Positions 52,307 to 61,289 of a stretch of DNA of 64,000 nt are shown here, piece by piece. Position numbers and translations under genes: made by a program. Positions within the stretch are counted from its first letter, which is position 1. Every line of letters begins with the position of its first letter. Source of the DNA: Polaribacter dokdonensis (lineage in GTDB: Bacteria; Bacteroidota; Bacteroidia; Flavobacteriales; Flavobacteriaceae); contig NZ_CP101505.1 in NCBI RefSeq assembly GCF_024362345.1, positions 2,129,501 to 2,193,500 of the forward strand, given 5' to 3'. The notes beneath the pieces were generated by a model. It saw only the letters and a program-made list of their open reading frames with translations, made no database searches and had not been told where the DNA came from.

Positions 52307-52765
52307 ATGAAAAAAATTTTAACATTGATGTTATCCATAGTACTGTTTTCTTGTGGGGCATCTAAAAATGTAAGAACTCAACAGAAAGTTATAAAGGGAA
52401 ATTGGGAGTTAACAGATATTGTATACAGCAAAACTGGCGAATACAATGTTACATTATTTAATGATGCCAATAAGGAGTGTTTAGAGGGCAGTAGCTGGAA
52501 ATTTGTACCTAATAATAATACAGGTACTTATACTATTTCTGATTCTAACTGTATTGAAGGTGCAAGAGAATTTGTCTTTGTAATAGAAGAAACAGACGTA
52601 AATACTGGTTATTATGATTTTTTATTAAAACCTAAAAACGATGAAAACAACATTGGTTTTCGATTAGATTTAATTCAATTGACAGATTATACCATGGTTT
52701 GGCAACAAAATATTATGGTAGATGGATCACCATTTTTAATTAAAATGAACTTTACAAAACAATAA
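52307..52765 (+). CDS. lipocalin-like lipoprotein
   Basis: The ATG at 52307 gives 152 residues starting with a lipoprotein signal (MKKILTLMLSIVLFSC, Cys16). The mature part shows a lipocalin-like pattern: GNWELTDIVYSKTGEYNVTL, SSWKFVPNNNTGTYTISD and a terminal strand MVWQQNIMVDGSPFLIKM. These proteins may bind small hydrophobic molecules; the ligand is unknown. The OmpA-family lipoprotein gene starts 4 bp downstream, so the two are an operon. Confidence 0.8.
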   Translation: MKKILTLMLSIVLFSCGASKNVRTQQKVIKGNWELTDIVYSKTGEYNVTLFNDANKECLEGSSWKFVPNNNTGTYTISDSNCIEGAREFVFVIEETDVNTGYYDFLLKPKNDENNIGFRLDLIQLTDYTMVWQQNIMVDGSPFLIKMNFTKQ

Positions 52766-52769
52766 ACAG

Positions 52770-53480
52770 ATGAAAAATTTTACAAAAAAAATATATACAG
52801 TAGCATTAGCATTAGCATTTACAATTGCATTCACATTTTCTAGTTGTGAAGCCACTAAAAATGCAAATAACAAACAAAAAGGAGCAGCAATAGGAGCAGC
52901 AGGTGGAGCCATTCTTGGAGCCATAATTGGTAACAATGTTGGTAGTGGAAAAAACAGCGAATTAGGAGCCGTTATTGGTGGCGTTCTTGGTGGTGGAGCA
53001 GGTGTTCTTATTGGTAAAAGAATGGATGAGCAAGCAAAGAAAATTGAAACTGAAGTTCCTGGTGCAAAAGTAGAAAGAGTAGATGATGGTATTGTTGTAA
53101 CTTTTGATGAAAATAGTGGTGTGTATTTTGATACAAATAAGTCGAATATAAATGCTAAATCTCAAGAGACTTTAGATAAACTAGCTAAAGTGTTTTTAGA
53201 ATTTCCTGATACCAAAATATTAGTTGTAGGGCATACAGATAATACAGGTAATGCAGATTATAACTTATCATTATCAGAAAAAAGAGCAAAGTCTGTAACT
53301 AACTATTTAATTAGTGATGGTATTGCAAGTCCAAGATTTGAAACCCTTTGGTATGGAGAGGCACAACCAAAATACGATAATTCAACTGCAGAAGGTAGAG
53401 CAAAAAACAGACGTGTAAACGTTGCTATTGTACCAAATGATAAAATGAAAAATGAAGCAATTAAAGATGCTCAAAACTAA
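52770..53480 (+). CDS. OmpA family lipoprotein with glycine-zipper segment
   Basis: A 236-residue lipoprotein: signal and lipobox FTFSSC (Cys27), a glycine-zipper segment (about 38-88, GAAIGAAGGAILGAIIGNNV and VIGGVLGGGAGVLIG), and a C-terminal OmpA-like domain (about 118-225, FDTNKSNINAKSQETLDKLA, VVGHTDNTGNADYNLSLSEK) that binds peptidoglycan through its Asp and Arg. It would tether the outer membrane to the wall. It follows the lipocalin-like lipoprotein gene by 4 bp and ends in a strong terminator. Confidence 0.93.
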   Translation: MKNFTKKIYTVALALAFTIAFTFSSCEATKNANNKQKGAAIGAAGGAILGAIIGNNVGSGKNSELGAVIGGVLGGGAGVLIGKRMDEQAKKIETEVPGAKVERVDDGIVVTFDENSGVYFDTNKSNINAKSQETLDKLAKVFLEFPDTKILVVGHTDNTGNADYNLSLSEKRAKSVTNYLISDGIASPRFETLWYGEAQPKYDNSTAEGRAKNRRVNVAIVPNDKMKNEAIKDAQN

Positions 53481-53502
53481 ATTTTTAAGAAATTATTAAA
53501 CC

Positions 53503-53532
53503 AAAAAGCCGCTTTTAGCGGCTTTTTGTTGT
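53503..53532 (+). terminator. Rho-independent terminator (GCCGCT hairpin)
   Basis: AAAAAGCCGCT (53503-53513) pairs with AGCGGCTTTTT (53517-53527) around a TTT loop, followed by a T-rich run. The same hairpin core recurs at 55987-56015. Confidence 0.9.
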
Positions 53533-53619
53533 TTTGTAGAATTAGAGTTTTAATTTCTATTTCAAAATAATTCATTGGTAAATAGTTATTTAAAATCTGT
53601 AATTTAAGGGCTAATTGTT

Positions 53620-53634
53620 TGGCATAATGTTTGT
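53620..53634 (+). promoter_or_regulatory. sigma-54-type (-24/-12) promoter
   Basis: TTTGGCATAATGTTTGTT carries TGGCAT at -24 and TTTGT at -12 with the same spacing as the site at 16208. It lies about 35 bp before the ATG at 53670. The -12 element departs from TTGC by one base. Confidence 0.5.
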
Positions 53635-53669
53635 TAACTTTATGTTAAAATCAAACAAAATTAATACCT

Positions 53670-55985
53670 ATGAAAAAACCTTACCTGTTAATTTTACCGT
53701 TTATTGTTTTATTTGTTTCGCAAATAACAAATTCACAAACTAAAGAATCAATTTCCGCTAATCAGTATCAAGAAGTAGTTTATGCACATTTAAACAAATC
53801 TAAATTTGTAAAAGGAGAAATGTTGGGTTTTACTGCTTATGTAATAAATAAGAATACTAAGCAATTATCTAAGGTTACTAAAAATTTATATGCTGTATTA
53901 TTAAACGATAAAAATGAAGTAGTTCAATCTAAACTTTTTAAGGTAGACAAAGGTTTAGTAGATGGATATTTTAGAATTTTGGACGATTTACAACATGGTT
54001 CCTATACTTTTAAGACCTATACCAATTGGATGAGAAATTTTTCTCAGAAAAATTACTATGCTCAAAAAATAGAAATTATTGATGCTGCTCGAATTTTCAA
54101 ATCAAAAAAGAAAATAAAAAGCTTTTATTTAGATGCACAATTTTTACCTGAAAGTGGGCATTTGTTAGATAACGTGATAAACACTGTTGGTGTAATAATT
54201 AAAGATACTTTAGGTTTGGGAATTCCATATTTAGAAGGTAAAATTTTAGATGAAAATAATAATTTTATCACCTCTTTTAAAGTAAATAAAAACGGAATTG
54301 GTCGTTTTTCATTTATTCCTAATTATTTAAAAAGTTACAAGGCAGTTATCAATAATAGAGAGAAAGTTGTTACTCAAAATATTGATGCTCCTATATATAA
54401 AAATGGTGTTATTCTTAAAGTATCTAGAAATGCAGAGAATGCAATTATATCAGTAATAACCAATGAGTCTACAAAGATTTCAGAGGGTTATAATTTAACT
54501 TTTCATGATGGTATTCAGCTGAATAAAGTAGTTATAGATTTTGAAAATAAAACTAATTTCACCAAAAAAATTCCATTTAAAAAATTAAGTAAAGGTGTAA
54601 ATGTTTTTACATTATTAGATAGTAATAACACACAAATAGCAGAAAGAATATTTTTTAATCACACAAAAGTAAATATTCTTAAAAGTGAAAATGCTATCAC
54701 AAAAAACGATCGAGACTCTGTGAAAGTTATTTTCCAATATGCTAAGAGAAATATAAAGTTTAATAACGTAAGTATTTCTGTTTTACCTTCGCAAACCAAG
54801 GCATATTCTAAAAACTCTAATATAGTTTCACAAACATTACTTCAGCCATATGTAAAAGGTTATATAGAAAATGCAAACTACTATTTCTCTGATTTAAATG
54901 ATAAAAAACTACTTGATTTAGATAATTTATTAATCACACAAGGTTGGAGCAGTTATAACTGGAAAGATCTTTTTGAAGAAAAATCTAAGCCTATTTATAA
55001 GTTCGAAGATGGTATTTCCATAAAAGTTAATATACCAAGAGCAGAGGAAGAAAGTAAGTTCTTAATTCATAATTTAACCAATAACCCTGGTTTAGTTTTA
55101 GAGTTTTCAGAGAAAGTAAAATCTTTTAAAAGTACTAATTATTTTCCTTTAGATAAGGAATTACTTTATCTATCAAAGGTTAAAAGAAAGGGTAAACTAG
55201 AAATGCCAAATGTTTATGTGCAGTTTAGTGTAAATCAAATACCAAAACTGTTTGATAATTATAAATTACCTGCTCAAAAACCAGATTATTATGAATCTGA
55301 AAATTATATTTCTTTTTCAAATTTTGAAAAATTAAACAAAAGAGAGGAGTTAGATGAAATTACATTAAAGTTTAATTTAGAAAAGAAAAGAATGGATAGT
55401 ATTAGGGGTAGTTCTTCTGGTAGAGTGCTATTTTTAAACGAGGCTAATAGAGCAGAAACCTTAGCTAATTATTTAAACTTTAAAGTACCTTTTGTTGCTT
55501 ATGACGATCCTAGAAGTGGAACTTTAGTAATTTATAATAGAAGAAATGATTTGAGGCCAGACATTTATTTAGATGGTTTTGAGGTGTTGAGTTTTGATAT
55601 TCTATATGCCTTTGATTTAAGCCTTGTAGAGTATATAAATTTAGAACCAGAATCTCTTATGGGTTTAAATGGAGGAGGAATCATTGAAATTTGGACAAAC
55701 CCAAAAAAGTTTAAATTTCAAGGAAAAACAACTAAAGAAATCGAGTTCCCTGTTACCTTTTCTAGTTCTAAAGAATTTTATGTTCCTAAGTATGAAAACT
55801 ACAAAAGCGATTTCTATAAACATTATGGAGTTGTAGACTGGTTACCTATAAATACAATTAATAATGATGGTATTTTAAGTTTGAATATAAACGCAAATCA
55901 GGCTAAAGAAGTTACTTTATTTATTGAAGGTATTACAGATGATGGAGATTTTATTATGGACCAACAAACCATAAGTTTAAATTAA
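53670..55985 (+). CDS. large secreted protein with MG2-like N-domain and plug-like segment
   Basis: A 771-residue exported protein (signal peptide residues 1-22, ending TNSQ). The N-terminal part (about 30-135) resembles an alpha-2-macroglobulin MG2 domain (YAHLNKSKFVKGEMLGFTAY and GSYTFKTYTNWMRNF), followed by further beta-sandwich modules. Near the C-terminus (about 640-690) PDIYLDGFEVLSF and NGGGIIEIWTNPKKF resemble the plug of TonB receptors but without a barrel. Similar proteins in Bacteroidota are of unknown function. It is led by a sigma-54-like promoter and ends in a bidirectional terminator. Confidence 0.8.
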   Translation: MKKPYLLILPFIVLFVSQITNSQTKESISANQYQEVVYAHLNKSKFVKGEMLGFTAYVINKNTKQLSKVTKNLYAVLLNDKNEVVQSKLFKVDKGLVDGYFRILDDLQHGSYTFKTYTNWMRNFSQKNYYAQKIEIIDAARIFKSKKKIKSFYLDAQFLPESGHLLDNVINTVGVIIKDTLGLGIPYLEGKILDENNNFITSFKVNKNGIGRFSFIPNYLKSYKAVINNREKVVTQNIDAPIYKNGVILKVSRNAENAIISVITNESTKISEGYNLTFHDGIQLNKVVIDFENKTNFTKKIPFKKLSKGVNVFTLLDSNNTQIAERIFFNHTKVNILKSENAITKNDRDSVKVIFQYAKRNIKFNNVSISVLPSQTKAYSKNSNIVSQTLLQPYVKGYIENANYYFSDLNDKKLLDLDNLLITQGWSSYNWKDLFEEKSKPIYKFEDGISIKVNIPRAEEESKFLIHNLTNNPGLVLEFSEKVKSFKSTNYFPLDKELLYLSKVKRKGKLEMPNVYVQFSVNQIPKLFDNYKLPAQKPDYYESENYISFSNFEKLNKREELDEITLKFNLEKKRMDSIRGSSSGRVLFLNEANRAETLANYLNFKVPFVAYDDPRSGTLVIYNRRNDLRPDIYLDGFEVLSFDILYAFDLSLVEYINLEPESLMGLNGGGIIEIWTNPKKFKFQGKTTKEIEFPVTFSSSKEFYVPKYENYKSDFYKHYGVVDWLPINTINNDGILSLNINANQAKEVTLFIEGITDDGDFIMDQQTISLN

Positions 55986-55986
55986 A

Positions 55987-56015
55987 AAAAAAAGCCGCTT
56001 TTAGCGGCTTTTTTT
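55987..56015. terminator. bidirectional terminator (GCCGCT hairpin)
   Basis: A stem with core AAAGCCGCT / AGCGGCTTT (55991-55999 and 56003-56011) is extended by A and T runs on both sides. It lies between the convergent genes at 53670 and 56014 and overlaps the stop codon of the latter. Confidence 0.88.
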
Positions 56016-56895
56016 ATTGAAATAATTTTACAGTTTTATCTTTATCATCTGCTTTTATTTCTACCAATAGTTTTCGTAAACCTATTCTATTTACTTTATA
56101 AACTTTGGTGCCTACACTCCATTTTTCTTTTCTAGTTAAGCCTGGCATCATTGGAAAACCGTAACTAAAACTACTACCATCTTTCTTAGGGCCAACAACA
56201 ACAAAATTATTCCTGTTCCAAGAGTTATTTTTTATCTTAAATGAAATCCAAGTAAGATTTTTGCTCATGCTCTTTTTAGTTTTGGCAATGGCTTTTTTAG
56301 TATCTCCCTTTAATGATTTGGGTGTATTTGCTAATACCAATCTTCCATCATTTTTTACAATAGAATAAATTTCATCTTTAGCATACACAATAGCTTTTCC
56401 TCTTCCCCAAATGTTAGCTCTAACTTTTTCTGAAATAAGTTTAGATGCATCAACTTCACCTAACTCTACACCAACATTAAACTGTTTTACTTTACCTGAA
56501 GCAATTACTTTACCAACCAAAGCCATTATGTTTAGATAATCTGCATTTACGTTGTTTAAATATAAAGTTTCGTGAGTACCAGTTTCTAATCGTTCTAATT
56601 TAGGTGCACCAATTTTAATAACTATTTTTTGTGAAGGCTGTATCCACTCTAACTGATTTAGATTTAGTTTACCATCAACAATTTCAGTATCAATTTTATC
56701 AAATAAATTGCTATCAGCACTAATTTGCATGCTTTCGCTTAAAGATTGATCTACTGTAATTTTAGCATATAAATTAACTTTAAGTTCTTTTAGATTAGTT
56801 ATGTTATAGGTTTTTGTCTCAATAGTTTTATTCCCTTTTACTTGAGCAATTAAAGTTGAACTAGTAAGTATTAAAAGTATAAGTAATTTTTTCAT
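56014..56895 (-). CDS. exported GIN-domain (DUF2807) protein
   Basis: A 293-residue protein with a signal peptide (residues 1-18, LILLILTSSTLIAQ). Residues about 25-205 form the GIN-type right-handed beta-helix, with repeats such as LKELKVNLYAKITVDQ and LNIMALVGKVIASGKVKQFN. The C-terminal part (about 225-293) is a separate basic region. Function of the family is unknown, though it is surface or periplasmic. It is the third gene of an operon after DoxX and a lipoprotein, 4 bp from the latter. Confidence 0.82.
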   Translation of the reverse strand: MKKLLILLILTSSTLIAQVKGNKTIETKTYNITNLKELKVNLYAKITVDQSLSESMQISADSNLFDKIDTEIVDGKLNLNQLEWIQPSQKIVIKIGAPKLERLETGTHETLYLNNVNADYLNIMALVGKVIASGKVKQFNVGVELGEVDASKLISEKVRANIWGRGKAIVYAKDEIYSIVKNDGRLVLANTPKSLKGDTKKAIAKTKKSMSKNLTWISFKIKNNSWNRNNFVVVGPKKDGSSFSYGFPMMPGLTRKEKWSVGTKVYKVNRIGLRKLLVEIKADDKDKTVKLFQ

Positions 56896-56899
56896 GATA

Positions 56900-57283
56900 T
56901 TATTTTTTAGTAATTGTTGCTAGAGTATCGTTAAATTTAGTTTGATATATTAATGTCTCTGGTTTGTATTCGAAGGTAATTTGTCTGTTTTCTGAATTCT
57001 TTAATTCATAATCAAATCCGTTTTTTACAAATTTGAATGTTATGCTATTTACAGCAGTAGATTCTTTAAAATTTACTTCATAAATACCATCATTATCGTC
57101 ATCTGTAAGAGGAAAACTTTCTCTCCATTGATTTGGTAAAAAACTACCTCTAATTCCTAGAGATTCTATGTTTACTATTCCATTTGTATCTACTTTAAAG
57201 GTTACATTTTTCACGTGTTCTTCTTGAACACAACTTGCAAGTACACCCATAAACAATAGGCTTAATGTTATTATTTTTCTCAT
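56900..57283 (-). CDS. small lipoprotein, unknown function
   Basis: A 127-residue lipoprotein (signal MRKIITLSLLFMGVLASC, Cys18). The mature part is beta-rich, with SLGIRGSFLPNQWRESFPLT, DDDNDGIYEVNF and ITFKFVKNGFDYELK, a pattern reminiscent of starch-binding (CBM20/E-set) modules. A carbohydrate role is a guess. It lies 3 bp after the DoxX gene and 4 bp before the GIN-domain gene. Confidence 0.75.
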   Translation of the reverse strand: MRKIITLSLLFMGVLASCVQEEHVKNVTFKVDTNGIVNIESLGIRGSFLPNQWRESFPLTDDDNDGIYEVNFKESTAVNSITFKFVKNGFDYELKNSENRQITFEYKPETLIYQTKFNDTLATITKK

Positions 57284-57286
57284 ATT

Positions 57287-57784
57287 TTATTGATTTAATT
57301 TTTTAGCGATTAAAAAGTCGATTCCAAATCTTCCTGAACCCAAATACAGATGATAAATTGATACCCATAAAAAGCCCATTGCTGGCAACATAGACCACAT
57401 ACCCTGGTTCCATTTTTGAAGAAAAATAGCCACCAACATTGTACATAAAATTAAAAATGATGCTATTCTAGTTTTAAACCCAAGAGCTAATAATAAACCA
57501 CCAACAGCTTCAGAGAAAGCACCCATCCAAGCAAAAAATACAGGAGCTATTGCAAAGATTCCTCCATATTCTGCAACATCTTTTGGAAACCAAGCAACAA
57601 CTTCAAATAAACCTAAGTTGGGTGTATTAGACCAAGGCAAGCCAAATTTATCTGATCCAAAACTTAAGGTTAATAGTAAGCCGCAAATAATTCTTGGTAT
57701 GCTAAAGAGTAAATCTGCAAACCAGTTTTTCTGAATAATTGGGGTGATAATGAATTTAGATAATGTTATAAAACGTGTTTTCAT
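57287..57784 (-). CDS. DoxX family membrane protein
   Basis: A 165-residue membrane protein with about four hydrophobic helices (around residues 25-42, 70-90, 98-115 and 118-150) and family features such as GGIFAIAPVFFAWMGAFSEA and GLLLALGFKTRIASFLIL. DoxX proteins act as quinol-interacting or membrane partners of oxidoreductases; the role here is unclear. It leads the DoxX-lipoprotein-GIN operon. Upstream lies 146 bp of intergenic DNA before the convergent-end AraC gene, in which I see no further feature. Confidence 0.85.
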   Translation of the reverse strand: MKTRFITLSKFIITPIIQKNWFADLLFSIPRIICGLLLTLSFGSDKFGLPWSNTPNLGLFEVVAWFPKDVAEYGGIFAIAPVFFAWMGAFSEAVGGLLLALGFKTRIASFLILCTMLVAIFLQKWNQGMWSMLPAMGFLWVSIYHLYLGSGRFGIDFLIAKKLNQ

Positions 57785-57930
57785 AATAGAATAATTGTTC
57801 TTTTTGATTTCTGGTACAAAGTTGGAACATATCTATTCTTTTAAAGACTTAAAAGATAAAAGCAGGCCTTATTTACAATTTGAGACGTCTTAATTTGAGA
57901 ATAATAACAAGAGAAAATCTGCTATAATCC

Positions 57931-59115
57931 TTACGATTTAAGAGTGTTTAAGAATTCTGTAGGTGAAGTTTGTGTAACTTTTTTAAATACTCTGTTAAAG
58001 GTTGCTTTGCTATTAAAACCACAATCATAAGCAATACCTAGTAAAGAAAAATCTTTATGTTCTCCAGATTCTAACTTTTCTTTAAATGTATTTACTCGAT
58101 ATTCATTAATAAAATCATTAAAGTTTTTAGCAAAACCAGTGTTTATAATTTTACTTAATTCTGCTCTAGAAAAGTTTAGAGAAGTTGATAAATCAGAAAG
58201 ATTTAAGTCTGGATTTAGGTATGGTTTTTCGGTTTTCATATAATTAGAAACCTTTTCTAAATCTTCTGCAGAAAACTCACTAATATTATTTTTTTGTTGA
58301 GGTATACTTTCTGGATTTGGAGAAAAGCTAAAGGTTAATTTATTCAGTTTTGTAGTATCTGTAAAATACCCTTTTATCCCAACAAACAGAACTACAAGTG
58401 CCATAAAAATATTAAGCCACCAGCGTTGTTTATAATTTAATTCAATAATTAAGCTACCTACAATATCTTGTAAAGAACTATAAAGAAATAATAATGTAAA
58501 TGCAATTAAAAAACTAAGAATCCAATTAAGTTCTAGTTTATAAGTGTTAGAAAAGTATTCTCTAATTCTTTTTCTATAATTATAAAATAGCTGAAAAGTA
58601 AACGCCAAATACAAAAGCATTTGCGCAAAACTTACAAAAACCCAAAGAGGAGAAACAATTGGCTCTTCTATAGAAAGTTTTAAAACACCATTTTGTGTTT
58701 CATTAAAACCAGGCTGTAAACTGTCGTAAACATAAATTCCTAATCGAAAAATTATTAGACAAAAAGCTAATAAAAAATGAAGCCAATCCTTTTTACGGAA
58801 TTTAAAATTAGAGGTTGTAATGGTTTTTACATAAAAGTAAATTAAAGGAGCAATTGCAACCCCCATAGGAATTAAAAAATAGTTGATTTTTGTATTTCTA
58901 AATACATTATACCAACCCATAAAACCTACAGTATAACAAGTTTGTTCGTAGCAAATTATAAGTAAAATAAGCCCTAGAAATAAATCTGATATATTTTTCT
59001 TTTTGAAATACCTAGCAAACAAAAGCGCAACAAAAATTAGTCCTTGTACAACAAGTATTAATAATGGTGTGCTGTATAAATTAAAGTCGGGAAAGGATAA
59101 GAAAAATGATAGCAT
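57931..59115 (-). CDS. membrane-bound AraC-type transcriptional regulator
   Basis: A 394-residue protein with seven hydrophobic helices in the first ~250 residues and an AraC domain at about 285-392 (LSDLSTSLNFSRAELSKIIN and LLGIAYDCGFNSKATFNRVF). It is a paralogue of the regulator at 44153-45325. It starts 4 bp after the molybdenum hydroxylase large subunit gene, so it is cotranscribed with its likely target operon, which would give feedback control. The signal it senses in the membrane is unknown. Confidence 0.9.
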   Translation of the reverse strand: MLSFFLSFPDFNLYSTPLLILVVQGLIFVALLFARYFKKKNISDLFLGLILLIICYEQTCYTVGFMGWYNVFRNTKINYFLIPMGVAIAPLIYFYVKTITTSNFKFRKKDWLHFLLAFCLIIFRLGIYVYDSLQPGFNETQNGVLKLSIEEPIVSPLWVFVSFAQMLLYLAFTFQLFYNYRKRIREYFSNTYKLELNWILSFLIAFTLLFLYSSLQDIVGSLIIELNYKQRWWLNIFMALVVLFVGIKGYFTDTTKLNKLTFSFSPNPESIPQQKNNISEFSAEDLEKVSNYMKTEKPYLNPDLNLSDLSTSLNFSRAELSKIINTGFAKNFNDFINEYRVNTFKEKLESGEHKDFSLLGIAYDCGFNSKATFNRVFKKVTQTSPTEFLNTLKS

Positions 59116-59119
59116 TATA

Positions 59120-61270
59120 TTATCCTAAAACAGTGCTTTTCTTTAATTCTTTAACAAATGGCTGACTGTATAACCTTTGACCTAATGCAGCATTAATAGC
59201 ATTTGCAATAGCACCACCTGCAGGAGGTAAACCAGGTTCTCCTAAACCTGTTGGTTTTTTATCATTCTCTACAAAATAGACATCTACTTTAGGTGTCTCT
59301 TGCATTCTAATTAATCTATATGTATCAAAGTTTTTATGCTCTGGCTTGCCATCATTAAATGAAAAGTCAGAATACATAGCATGTCCAATTCCATCTAAAA
59401 CTCCACCTTCAACCTGATTTTTTGCACCTGTAGGATTCACTAAAATTCCACAATCTACAGCAACTGTTACCTTTTCTATAATAGGATATCCATCCTTTAA
59501 TGAAATATCTGCAATTTCTGCTACATGTGTGTTATGACTGTAATAGGCAGCAAAACCTTGATACACTCCTTCTTTGGTATTACCCCAATTTGCTTTTTCT
59601 CTTACCAATTTAATAGTGTCTTCCATTCTTTGACCAGAATATTCTATCTTATCATCAGTAGTGTTTTTTACATTTTGCAATAGATCTAATCTTAGTTGAA
59701 TGGTATCTACACCTAATTCATTAGCCAATTCATCAAAAAAGGTTTGTTCTGCAAAGGCTAAAAAATTTGTATAAGGTGCTCTCCAAGCTCCAGTAGTTAT
59801 ATTACTTGCATAGCTTTCAGTATCTACTTTATAGTTTGGGATACAACCTGCAGGAAAAAAGTTAGGTATTAATCCATACATATTTCCATTAATAGCAGCT
59901 TCTTTTAAGTGATATCCAGAAACTTTACCATCTTTTAAAGAGGCTTTAATTCTATATTTAATTGCGGGTCTATAAGTACCAGCTGTCATATCATCTTCTC
60001 TAGAGAAAACCACTTTAATAGGTTGTTTAGCAATGTTTGAAATTTCTGCAGCTTCTAAGGCAAAATCTCCATACAAACGTCTACCAAAACCACCACCCAT
60101 TCTTGTCATTTCGCAATGAATAGTTTCTGGTTTTCTATCTAATAATTGTGCAACTCTATTCACGGTCCATTGAGGAGTTTGAATTGGCCCAACTAAATGT
60201 ACTTTATCTGCAGTTACATCTGCATAAAAATTCATAGGTTCTAAACAGTTGTGAGGTAAAAAAGGAGAATGATAGGTTCTCTCAATTACTTTGTCTGCAT
60301 CAGCAAAGGCTTTATTTACACTACCATCTTCTCTTCTTGTATTAAACTTTTTACCATCTAAAATTTTGGTTAAAATTTCATCATGATTTTTAGTGCTTTC
60401 TGGTTTTTCAGATTTCCAATTTGCAGACAATGCTTTCTTACCTTTCATTGCAGCCCAAGTAGAATTTGCTAAAACAGCTATTTTATCACCAAATTTTAGT
60501 ACATCTACAACTCCATTTACTGTTTTTGCTTTAGCATCATCAAAATCTACTAATTTTTGTCCAAATGCAGGTGGTCTTAAAACAGAAGCAATCATCATAT
60601 TATCTGCTTTGTAATCTAAACCAAACAGTGGTTTACCTGTAATAATTTTATCTATATCTACATTAATAGCATCTTTACCAATAATGGTAAAGTCTTTGGT
60701 TTCCTTTAGCTTAACATCTTCTGGAACTTCTAATAATGCAGCTTCTTTTACAACATCTCCATAATTAAATTCATCTCCATTTGCGTTTGTAATAATTCCT
60801 TTAGATGTTTTTAAAGTAGATACATCTACATTCCATTTTGTAGCTGCTGCATTTAATAGCATTTGTCTTGCAGTTGCTCCTGTTTGTCTTAAAGCATCCC
60901 ATCCTTGACGAATAGATTGGCTTCCACCTGCAACTTGTCTAGTAAAATTTTTAGTGTCTAAAGCACCTTGTGCAACTGTAACTTTGCTCCAATCTGCATC
61001 TAGTTCTTCTGCAATAATCATTGGCATAGCAGTTTTTACACCTTGCCCAATTTCTGGGTTTGGAGAAAAAATAGTTACATATCCTTCATCAGAAATTCTA
61101 ATAAATGCATTAAAATCATTAAAGTTTAAGCTAGCAACATCTACAGGCATTGTTGCTTCTGGTTTGCAGGCTGTTAAAAAGTTAAATCCTATTAGTAAAC
61201 CACCACTTGCTAAAGCTGAGGTTTTTAAAAAATTTCTTCGACTAAAATTATCTTTGTTTTGTAGTTTCAT
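59120..61270 (-). CDS. xanthine dehydrogenase family molybdopterin-binding subunit (IorB-like)
   Basis: The ATG at 61270 gives 716 residues; the TTG at 61279 adds three. The N-terminus carries a twin-arginine signal (FSRRNFLKTSALASGG), so the protein is exported folded by Tat. Molybdenum cofactor contacts appear in MGGGFGRRLYGDF, and the catalytic Glu region GLGEPGLPP is intact near residue 690. The family hydroxylates N-heterocycles, aldehydes or related compounds. It pairs with the [2Fe-2S] subunit upstream by 19 bp. No cytochrome subunit or cofactor-insertion gene is seen in the window. Confidence 0.93.
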   Translation of the reverse strand: MKLQNKDNFSRRNFLKTSALASGGLLIGFNFLTACKPEATMPVDVASLNFNDFNAFIRISDEGYVTIFSPNPEIGQGVKTAMPMIIAEELDADWSKVTVAQGALDTKNFTRQVAGGSQSIRQGWDALRQTGATARQMLLNAAATKWNVDVSTLKTSKGIITNANGDEFNYGDVVKEAALLEVPEDVKLKETKDFTIIGKDAINVDIDKIITGKPLFGLDYKADNMMIASVLRPPAFGQKLVDFDDAKAKTVNGVVDVLKFGDKIAVLANSTWAAMKGKKALSANWKSEKPESTKNHDEILTKILDGKKFNTRREDGSVNKAFADADKVIERTYHSPFLPHNCLEPMNFYADVTADKVHLVGPIQTPQWTVNRVAQLLDRKPETIHCEMTRMGGGFGRRLYGDFALEAAEISNIAKQPIKVVFSREDDMTAGTYRPAIKYRIKASLKDGKVSGYHLKEAAINGNMYGLIPNFFPAGCIPNYKVDTESYASNITTGAWRAPYTNFLAFAEQTFFDELANELGVDTIQLRLDLLQNVKNTTDDKIEYSGQRMEDTIKLVREKANWGNTKEGVYQGFAAYYSHNTHVAEIADISLKDGYPIIEKVTVAVDCGILVNPTGAKNQVEGGVLDGIGHAMYSDFSFNDGKPEHKNFDTYRLIRMQETPKVDVYFVENDKKPTGLGEPGLPPAGGAIANAINAALGQRLYSQPFVKELKKSTVLG

Positions 61271-61289
61271 GTTGTTCAAATTTTAGTGA

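Noticed and set aside
53503..56015. The two identical GCCGCT hairpins as ends of a mobile element enclosing 53670-55985
   Set aside because: Each has terminator form with a T run right after a gene end, no target duplication or transposase is seen, and this hairpin is a common terminator type.
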